Below, in pieces: positions 55,362-64,000 of a DNA stretch of 64,000 bases. Below the pieces are notes generated by a model. It saw only the letters and a list, made by a program, of their open reading frames with translations. It was not told where the DNA came from and did no database searches. Each line of letters begins with the position of its first letter. Positions within the stretch are counted from its first letter, which is position 1. This DNA is from Cladosporium sp. IMV 00045 (Eukaryota; Ascomycota; Dothideomycetes; Cladosporiales; Cladosporiaceae). The position numbers were made by a program, and so were the translations under genes. The stretch covers positions 1 through 64,000 of the forward strand of contig MSJI02000167.1 in assembly GCA_001931905.2 (NCBI GenBank), read 5' to 3'.

Positions 55362-56378
55362 CTCGTCCAGTCACCGCGAGTCGAGGATATGACTAGATCA
55401 TCGAGTACAGACAAACGACCAGTAGTGCAAGCTGGGGGCTTTCACCGTCGCAAACAGTCGTCTTGTCAAGAAGTTATCATGGACAGGTGCGTTCTTGCAC
55501 GAAGTGTCATCGCTGGATGTCCGTCGTAAGCCAGCCTTGCGGCCGGTGTGGGCGTTCCAGCCTTGTTACACCTCAGCTGAGCTACGTGCATGAGAGTGGT
55601 ATGCGTTGGAAGGATGTCAGCGAATGATGAACGCCACAGCGGCAAAGTACTGAGGTCCAAATGTTCACGGCTGAGTATACATCAGGAATTCTACATCCCT
55701 CGTGCCATTGTAGTTGCGGAGGGCGCGCATGCGCTTGCGATGTTACGCATGGCGGCAGGGCACCATCATCTACCGGGAGGCGCTTTTCGGGATGACTTTC
55801 TGAAAATGCTGGAGGAATACTCAGTCATAGTGGAATGAAGGATTGTTGGCACTTTGACGCGTTGAATCATGGTGTCTGTTTCCATTAACCGCTTTAAGGG
55901 ATAGCATCATCCCCGGCTTAAACATGGCCGAGATCGGCACACCATTGATGGATGCTGACCGAGGCGTTCGTGCGGGCTTGATGCCACCGAGTGAACCCTT
56001 CGCACAGCGGTGTCATCGAAGTTTGAAGAATGTCTGAGTAGGGTATACTCGTTCGATGTCTTCAAACTTTCGGAGTGATGGGATCTTCTCCGGCTCCTTG
56101 CTATGCGGGGAAGGCCCACCAGGGCAGGGCGCGCCAGGACATCTCACTGGATTAAATCGCCGTTGCACCGGAGTGTGTCATTCATGTGTGTGACATCGCG
56201 TCAGCTCTTTATCTTGAGAGAATTATTTCTTTGGCATTGCCGTCGTTCTTCGCTTTTCGTGTGTTGTCTGGAAACTTTGCGATCGTCAACAGCGCTCAGA
56301 TACGCCTCAGCCAAGCTCGTCGAGGTCGAAAGGTCCACTCCACGGTGCTAAGACGACTGCCAACAGCGATCAAGCAAG
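55362..56378. promoter_or_regulatory. Divergent upstream region NLR/MFS transporter, copy 2
   Basis: Similar to 35271-36289 throughout. The similarity here is clearly higher than in the 3' half of the adjacent NLR gene. Confidence 0.55.
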
Positions 56379-58309
56379 ATGGCCTGGGGATTTGGGAAGA
56401 GCGAAAAGGAGTCGAGCTCTTCGACCGACAACAACGAGATCCATTATGCTCAAAATTATCCCGGCGCAAACGACGAGGCTTTCGCTGGAGATCCCGCGTA
56501 CCAGCAGGATGTCGTGCAGTGTCCGCCACACACGACCGAGCGCAAGCTACTGGCGCGCATCGACCTGCACGTGATTCCGTTCCTCGTCCTTCTGTACTGG
56601 CTGGCTTTCTTGGACAGGTTCGCGGGATCCTTCTTTTTGGAAACCGAAGACGAGAAGCTCACATATCTGCAGAGTGAACATTTCCAACGCCAACGTGTTC
56701 GGTCTGTCAGATCATCTCGGCCTTCAAGGTGTCGAATATAACACCGCCCTGGTGATATTCTTTGTGCCAGTACGTATCTTCTTCTGTTGTTCTGCAAGAG
56801 AACCGCTAACATCTCCATAGTACGTACGTTGTGCCAATAGGTCCTTGCATATGCCAGTCCACGATGGCCTTCTGCCTTCTGCCACCAGCTAACAGTCTTA
56901 GGTTCTTTTCGAAATCCCGGCAAACATATTGATGAAGGTAGGCAGCATTGCTTCTCTGTAGCCCATACATCTGTGCTGATTTTGATACAGAAATTCACGC
57001 CTCACGTATGGCTCTCTGCCAACATGGTTCTGTTTGGTTTCGTGACAATCATGCAAGGTCTCGTGAGAAACTATGCAGGACTACTCGCCACTCGTTTCTT
57101 CTTGGGCGTTTTCGGTAAGTCAAGTTCTCGCGCCTCTAGACTTTCGAGATCCTTCGTACATTCGTTCAACTCGAATAGCATTGCTCAAGAAAGGGCAACT
57201 AGTCATACTGACCTTTTCATTTATAGAGGCGGGCATGTTCCCCGGATGCTTTTACCTTATCGGAATGTGGTACAAGAGACAGGAAGCTCAAAAGAGGTTC
57301 TCATTCTTCTTCTCCTCGACCACGCTTGCAGGAGGTTTCGGCGGACTCATTGCGGCTGGCATCGGCGAAATGGACGGCATGCGTGGGTATGAGAACTGGA
57401 GATGGGTGAGTACCAGTCCTCGTCTTCGTGACAAACTATTTTGCTGATTTTGGGCTCTAGTTGTTCATCATTGAAGGTGGATTTACGGTCGCTTGCTCTG
57501 CACTCGTTTATTTCTTCCTCTCCGACTTCCCAGAAGAAGCCAGATGGTTGAAACCGTCAGAGAAAGCGTTCGTCTCAGCGCGTCTGCGCGTAGATGTAGG
57601 CGAATCAGCGCGACACCACAAGACAACTGGAAAGGGTATAATCAAGATCCTCACCGAGTTCAGAGTCTTAATCGCTGGCGTCATGTACTTCGGTCTCATC
57701 GTACCCGCGTACAGCTACGCCTACTTTGCACCGACGATCATCAGAGGCTTCGGGTACTCACCGATCCAGACACAATTGCATTCTGTCCCACCATGGGCAG
57801 CAGCCTTTGGTTGGTCGATGATCACGGCTACGTTTTCGGACATGAGTCGCCATCGTTTCGCATTCATCATCGGAGGAGTCTGCATTGCGATCGCCGCCTT
57901 CGGAATACTCATCTCGATCCAAGACAACACCGAGGTCCAATATGCAGCTCTGTTCCTGGTGGCGATGGGCTGCTACAGCACAATGCCATTCATGGTTTGC
58001 TGGTTCAACATGAACATAGGCGGCCACGTGAGGAGATCCGTCTGCTCGGCGTGGCAAGTCTCGTTCGGCAACATTGGCGGCATCATCGCGGTTTTCGCTT
58101 TCTTCCCGTCCGATGCGCCAGGTTACCGCACCGGTTATAGCATTTGCATTGCATTCGCGGTTCTTGCGATGATTGCGTCGATTCTTTATGGTATATCTTG
58201 CATCAGGGAGAACAAGAAGCGAGACAGGATGCCCACCGATTTGAACCTTTCAGAGGCACAGAAGGCGGAGTTGGGAGACCTGAGTCCCGAATATAGATAC
58301 CTGTTGTAA
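56379..58309 (+). CDS. MFS permease (Tna1/allantoate permease-like), copy 2, with a 3-nt microexon
   Basis: Exons 56379-56617, 56673-56769, 56821-56823, 56902-56937, 56991-57114, 57227-57405 and 57461-58309 give 508 residues, the same length and exon plan as copy 1. The microexon TAC is again framed by ..CCATAG and GTACGT, and both neighbouring introns keep a GCTAAC branch site although their lengths differ (51/51 and 71/78 nt). Protein differences are about 2%. The transporter looks functional. Confidence 0.88.
56821..56823 (+). other. Three-nucleotide microexon (TAC, Tyr), copy 2
   Basis: Counterpart of 36732-36734 with diverged flanking introns, which supports real use of the tiny exon. 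Confidence 0.75.
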
Positions 58310-58952
58310 GGTGTAGGTAGAAAACACGAAAGTCCAAGGGCCTTTACAAATAGCTAGCGATTAGTAAATAATTGAATGGCCACGCCATATAACATTCGAA
58401 GTGCCTTGGCTGAACCAGGACGTATAGAGGCTGAATCCATCGAACAGCTCTTACCGAAAGCGGCGCCAAAGTTCACCGACGCGACAAAAGAAACCACGTT
58501 TTGTATGAGACGATGTTGTCAGAGAGTCGTACTTCGTGAGAGTCGTTACCTTATCAAGAAAGATGTCGAGCCAGCCAATCCAGTCGAAAGGCATAGAGCG
58601 GCGTTTCTTCGGTACATGAGCTTTTGAAGCCTGAGGCACTGAGGCAAGACAAGCGCCAAGGCTCGAAGCACTCCGCGAGAATTCGACGAATTCGACGTCT
58701 CCAATTGCAGCCAGTTCTCTCGAGGCCGACGACGAAACGACCCTCACGACGACCCTTCGACACATCGCAATACCGGTGAGTCTCCCCATATCGACACCTT
58801 CAGCACACTTCGCATCTCTGGCAAATTCTTCGTCGAGACCGAACACCGCACTCCAAACCCGCACTACGACCCCGAAATTTCGCACCACTTCGCGCCACCA
58901 ACCGACGAAATCTTCCCAAGGACTTCAATACTGACGATACTGGACAGCAAAC
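58310..58952. other. Region between MFS gene and RPS23, copy 2
   Basis: 3' flank of the MFS gene, then about 200 bp that align poorly with copy 1, then the conserved RPS23 leader with a possible 5'-UTR intron starting at the GGTGAGT near 58775. Confidence 0.45.
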
Positions 58953-59578
<626 letters not shown>

Positions 59579-61470
59579 AGAATTACGAGTGCATGGACGA
59601 AGGCGTTTTTGTCATGGGCTCTTGATACACTGCTCCGAGCGGCCCGGCTTAAAAGGCTAGCGGGCGCCGTGAGATGCTGAAATGTGAACAAGCGATCCTC
59701 TGCGTTTCTTGCGAATACTTCTCAGGGCCTTTTCACAGTGCTTTCCCCCTTCTGGTTATGTCCTTGATACCACAATGAGGGAAAGCCACATCAGTCCGAC
59801 TGTCGCAAAGGCTGCCATCGGTAGGCTGGTCAATTGCGTCAGGTCAAATATACATCCATCGCTACAATGGCTCACTAAATGTATCAAAGTTCATCCGCCG
59901 AAACATCCGTGGTCGCTTCAATTTGTGATTGCAACTAAGACTAAAACCCATAAAGAAGTCGGAAGGAACCACCCACCCGCCTCCTTCCTCGACTAGGATT
60001 GAATTTCTTACTTCGACTTCATCTTCACTCCGCTCCATAAACACGACCCCGTAACACACAAACACATCATTTTTCCGACCAACAACCCCCTAGATATCAA
60101 TGCAGAGCATTGATTAGAGTGCGAATATCCATTAGCTTACTGCACCAGTGACCAACCCTGCGACGATCACACTGCTTTGTTCCACCCCGAGGCTAAAATG
60201 CCACCAAGTACCAAACATAACCGTCATCTCGTCAATCATCACACTAAGCGCTGGATTCGCTTCCGCAGTGCATGCCATGCAGACACTACCCGGCTGCCAA
60301 ATGGACTCGAAAACCAAACTGCTCTAGGTTGATGCGGCCACCGACAAGGGGAGATCAACATGAATTGCCCACCATCACACGTACAGAGGATCGAGCCATG
60401 TCTGAACACCTTGGGTCACTCAGTAGAGGTGTCGACGTGATGTTACAAGCACAGTCTTCGCTGCCCGACAGATCATTTGGGCGAAGGCTTCAGTGTCTCC
60501 AACTTCACCAGCAACATTGATGAATACTCAAAGCAGTCGCTAAAGGCAGCAAGCGTATGAATAAGAGTATCCATATCCCGCCAAAACGAAAACGGCGATC
60601 AGCCCGCCTAATTGGAAGAAACAAACTGGATAACAGGTTACACTTCGTGCTCACCCGCCCATCTCCCTTCGAGCTGGTGCCTTGCGCAATCCACTACTTA
60701 CACGCCGCGCTCTCGCCACCTTTGCCGCCATCCATTATCTCTAACTCGGCAAAACAAAGTCTTTGTACCATACGTCTGCATCGCCAGCAAACAAACGCTC
60801 TCGGCACCGACACACCGTACAACGCTTCAGATTCATCGGAGTACAAACAGGCGGCAAGACAGCAATCGTGTTCGATGCCCGTATTCACACCTAGAAGCAC
60901 AATATACCTGGGAGTCGGGACGAGACAACAATTCTGCGGTAAGATCATCTTTTCATGATATCAGACTACCGCTATCTGTACAAGTATATGCGCAAGAGCT
61001 GTCTTGCGCAAGCGCTCAATAAGGGTATACTTTGGAGCCCGGATCGCCCATCTCCCACAACAAAAGAAATCAGAGGTACAGTTCGTCAGCCTTCCTATCC
61101 TAGGCCACCTGAAAGTGGACGGCATGACATTTTTTCCAAGACCCTGCGCCCTTTCCCATCCGAATTCCAGAACGCCCAATCTTACAGGGCTTCCCATTTC
61201 CTTTTGAATTTTTCCCATATCTCATTTCCGTAAATCCCATTCGCTTTTTTGTTCGTCCGCCCATTCGCGGAGAGCGCCTCGCTGGCTTATCAAGAAGCAT
61301 TTCAACACAAGCAGAATCGAAATGCAACAGGCGGAGCGCTCGCACTGGCGACTCTACGCGCTTTGCCGTGAGATCGTAAGTCATTATCGTTGTAACATGT
61401 TGGTGTATGCTGAAAAGAAAAAATCAATGTCATTAAAAAAACATCGTGCGCGCAGACCAAGATTGGCCTT
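59579..61470. other. Intergenic region RPS23 to Ser/Pro-rich gene
   Basis: About 1.9 kb with only short frames lacking family resemblance on both strands. It contains the 3' flanks of the two convergent genes. Confidence 0.5.
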
Positions 61471-63112
61471 TCAACGACGCACGCTGAATGTGGAGCGACC
61501 AAGCAGCGAAGAGGGATCTGTGAAGAGCCTCAGGAAGCTTGGTCGTCGTGTTGGTTGCCTCTGAACCCTGGCATACTGGACCATTGGGCCGACGATGTCG
61601 GCCTCGTCGATCTTGGGGAACTTGGATGGCTGCTCAGGGTCATTCAAGGTGGGCATCTTGGGCAGTGGTGCCGTTTCGGCCAGAGATTTGTATACTGGAC
61701 TCTCTTCCGGGCCACCTGCCTGTGCACGCGCCATTTCGTGGTTTGCACGCCAGGTGGCATCGATCTCTGCCCACTTGCGCTCCGCGAGCTTGAAGGTGCG
61801 AGACGTGGGACCGTAGTGCTCACTGATAGGGGCTGCCTGACGCATGTAGTCCATACGCGCTGCCTCCCAGTCTGCGAGCAGACGATGACAGGAACTGGCG
61901 TCGCAGTAGTCGGGGAAGTATGGCTCGGGCGTGACGTGGAAGTTTGCATGGCCGAGCCTAGCAGCCCAGGGATCGTTGTCGTCACTTAAAGGCATAGGCG
62001 GAATGTCTGCTCCTAGGCCGGTCGGGTCTGATCCTGTCCTGTGGAAGGAGGCGATGGAGGCCTTAGTCGACAGTGGAGGGGTTGGGATGCCAGGAAGATT
62101 GGGTGTTGACCTCAGAGCTTGAGCGAATGTGCCGTCTGACGCGATTGTGGGTGATTGAAGAGGCGACTGGATTTGGCTGCGTCGTTTGCCATGGCCAGAT
62201 TCCATCATAGGGGGAAGAAGAGGAGTTGACGCAAGCTCGCGGTAATCAATTGGGTCCTCGACCTCGTTTCCTGGAACGTCGATTGGTGCTGGGACGACTT
62301 TCGACGTCCGGGCGGAATCCGATGCTGGCATATTTGGCTCAACTGGAGTGAACGGTGGCGTACGAGATTCGCTCTGAGTGCCAAACGCTTGCTTCCGGCT
62401 GCTCAAGCGCAAGGAGGACGTCCGTGATGCGGGCGCGCTTCTGATAGAAGGATTGGATGCTGAAGTTGTTGGTTGATCTTTCCATCGCTTCGACATCGAT
62501 GGAAATCTGCGGCTCATCCGCGATGCTAGTGATTCACTGCTGCGTTCCTTGGAGTCCCGACGCTTGAAAGATGATTGTGTCGAGAGATCATAGTCGTCAC
62601 CTGGCGTCCACTCTGGGGTTGCTGATACGACATTCGACGGTGCATCTTGGCTGATCTGATGCGAACAGAAGGGCGTGTCGCCTAATTGAATGTCAGCACT
62701 GGTTTCAAAGAAGGAGACTACGACGACGAATAATCATACAAATACACAGGGGACCGTCGTCGTTCCCATATTCCAGTCCCTCGTCACCATCCCTCAGTAT
62801 CTCAAACGATCCATCGTCTCTTTCCTCTGGGTCTTCAGGCAGATCATGTAACGGCAACTTGGTCAGATTCACAGGTGACTCTGGAGTTGTGCCGAACGAA
62901 GAATTCGAATTCTGCCACAATCCATGGCTTCGGTTGGAGAAAGTCGGTGTACCGGGTGTTGAAGAACTAGAAGCTCCAGAAGACTCGCGTGAATGCGATG
63001 TCCCGAATTGATATGGCGATCCGGATCCAGCCATTGAATCGTCCTGCCTTTTCGACGATCCGATCTTTGGCAGGGAGAATGAGCGCATCCTGCTCATATT
63101 GTAGCCCGGCAA
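61471..63112 (-). CDS. Ser/Pro-rich fungal protein of unknown function
   Basis: Exons 62740-63112 and 61471-62681 (intron 58 nt) join to 527 residues. The protein is largely disordered and rich in Ser, Pro, Thr and Arg. A better-ordered block near residues 370-450 contains WAARLGHANFHVTPEPYFPDYCD, DWEAARMDYMRQ and ERKWAEIDATWRANHE, with aromatic and charged positions typical of a conserved alpha-helical region. The segment resembles widespread, uncharacterised ascomycete proteins often labelled only as serine/proline-rich. No catalytic motif, signal peptide or membrane helix is seen. Splicing between the exons is supported by the clean continuation of the frame and a CTAATT-type acceptor region. 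The function is unknown. Confidence 0.78.
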
Positions 63113-64000
63113 TCCCTCGCTTCAGTCCGAGATCAGCGTGACAAACCAGGCATCATCGAGGACAAAGGACAATTGCGGTACATGCACGCGCGTTCGTTTG
63201 TGGCTCTGAAGGAAGTTTCAAGGTGACACCAAGTCGTCAGGCCGAGGTGCAATCAATGAGCTGGCAAAGGTCGTGTGCGAGACACAGATTGTTTGGCGGG
63301 ATCGGTTCGAGCAGGCGACGGAATGGCAGCAAAAAGTGTGCGGGTGAAACCAAGGATCTGGAACAGTCTGCTTCGGGAAGGACGTCTGGCGCGTGGCAGT
63401 AAGGCAGTAGGAGTGGTGGGGAGCAAGGCCGGCGCTGCGCAGAACCACAAGTCTCAAGAGCAGGATCGCTGATGGGTAATCATAGAAGCCCACGATGGGC
63501 CTTTCGCAACGGGAATGACGGTTTGGTCCGCGCGAGTCGGTGGGCGGGCGCAAAGCTTTTGTGGACTTTGATGCAGCGACATGCAGGTCTAGCGTAAACG
63601 GAAGAACTGCAACGGCAAACGCTTGGAACTGTACCTGGCACTAACGCAGGCGCCGCGGCCGGGGCTAACGTGCAGCCAGCGAGCCGACAGCGATGCCGCC
63701 GCCTGTCATCGGGATGCGCCTCAGATGTCTGCCCTTGCTATGATGTTGTTGATTGAGCCCATCCGCATTCAGACACAGCACCTGCGGGGCTCGACATGGG
63801 CGCGAAAGACGTGCCGCGTTGTGAAAGCATCTTAGAGTGCTTGCAGCCCATAACCTCCGCTCTGCCACCGTGTCTCGAGCGTGTCTATGTGATGCTATCA
63901 CATGCCCGGTGGCTGGGTTTTAGGAAATGCGAGCCATCTCATGTAGCTACTACTGTAGCCAGCTGATCGCCGGCTTGAAACACAAGGCGCACCCAGGAAC
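63113..64000. other. Upstream region of the Ser/Pro-rich gene
   Basis: No gene or RNA is recognised in these 888 bp; they probably hold the promoter and leader of the minus-strand gene starting at 63112. Confidence 0.5.

Overview
The window is nuclear DNA of a filamentous ascomycete, most probably a dothideomycete. The genes carry many short introns (about 47-130 nt) with GT..AG ends and CTAAC/CTAAT branch sites. The gene families are typically fungal: GtaA-type glutaminase, ACS-family permeases, CRZ1, GPI10, MED18, KGD4 and patatin-NACHT-ankyrin receptors. One stretch has the CpA/TpG loss left by repeat-induced point mutation (RIP). I cannot name the species. The exon joins given here were made by hand from reading frame and splice signals, and every complete join closes in frame.

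Layout. 1-1.3 kb: 5' end of a golgin-like coiled-coil gene (minus). 1.5-4.8 kb: NmrA-like oxidoreductase divergent from an FAD monooxygenase. 5-7.3 kb: secreted glutaminase-like protein (minus). 8.3-17.6 kb: amidohydrolase, two ACS-type MFS permeases and an amino-acid/choline permease. 17.8 kb: intron-containing tRNA-Leu(AAG). 18.6-20.7 kb: GPI mannosyltransferase GPI10. 23.3 kb: start of CRZ1, cut by a 20-N gap. 23.6-39.06 kb: an inserted contig. 39.08-41.3 kb: remainder of CRZ1. 43 kb: small ubiquitin-like protein. 44.7-59.6 kb: second, collinear copy of the inserted contig. 61.5-63.1 kb: Ser/Pro-rich protein (minus).

Two features dominate. First, CRZ1 is split: its 142 bp before the first gap are repeated exactly after the second gap. 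The 15.4-kb block between the gaps is a diverged copy of 44.7-59.2 kb. The simplest reading is a mis-scaffolded second haplotype or homeolog from a heterozygous, diploid or hybrid genome; a true segmental duplication is less likely but not excluded. Both copies carry phospholipase A2, MED18, KGD4, a Dot5-like peroxiredoxin, a patatin-NACHT-ankyrin NLR, an MFS transporter and RPS23 in the same order and orientation.

Second, the flanking housekeeping proteins are about 97-98% identical between copies, while the NLR falls to about 87-89% in its effector and NACHT parts and to roughly half in its C-terminal ankyrin part. Both NLR copies stay open over more than 1,400 codons with matching exon lengths. 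This is the pattern of a diversifying recognition gene, as in fungal allorecognition or immunity loci. The inserted contig also begins with a RIP-degraded tract in which a centromeric-histone (CenH3-like) pseudogene can be read, with all internal stops of the histone fold at positions expected to be glutamine.
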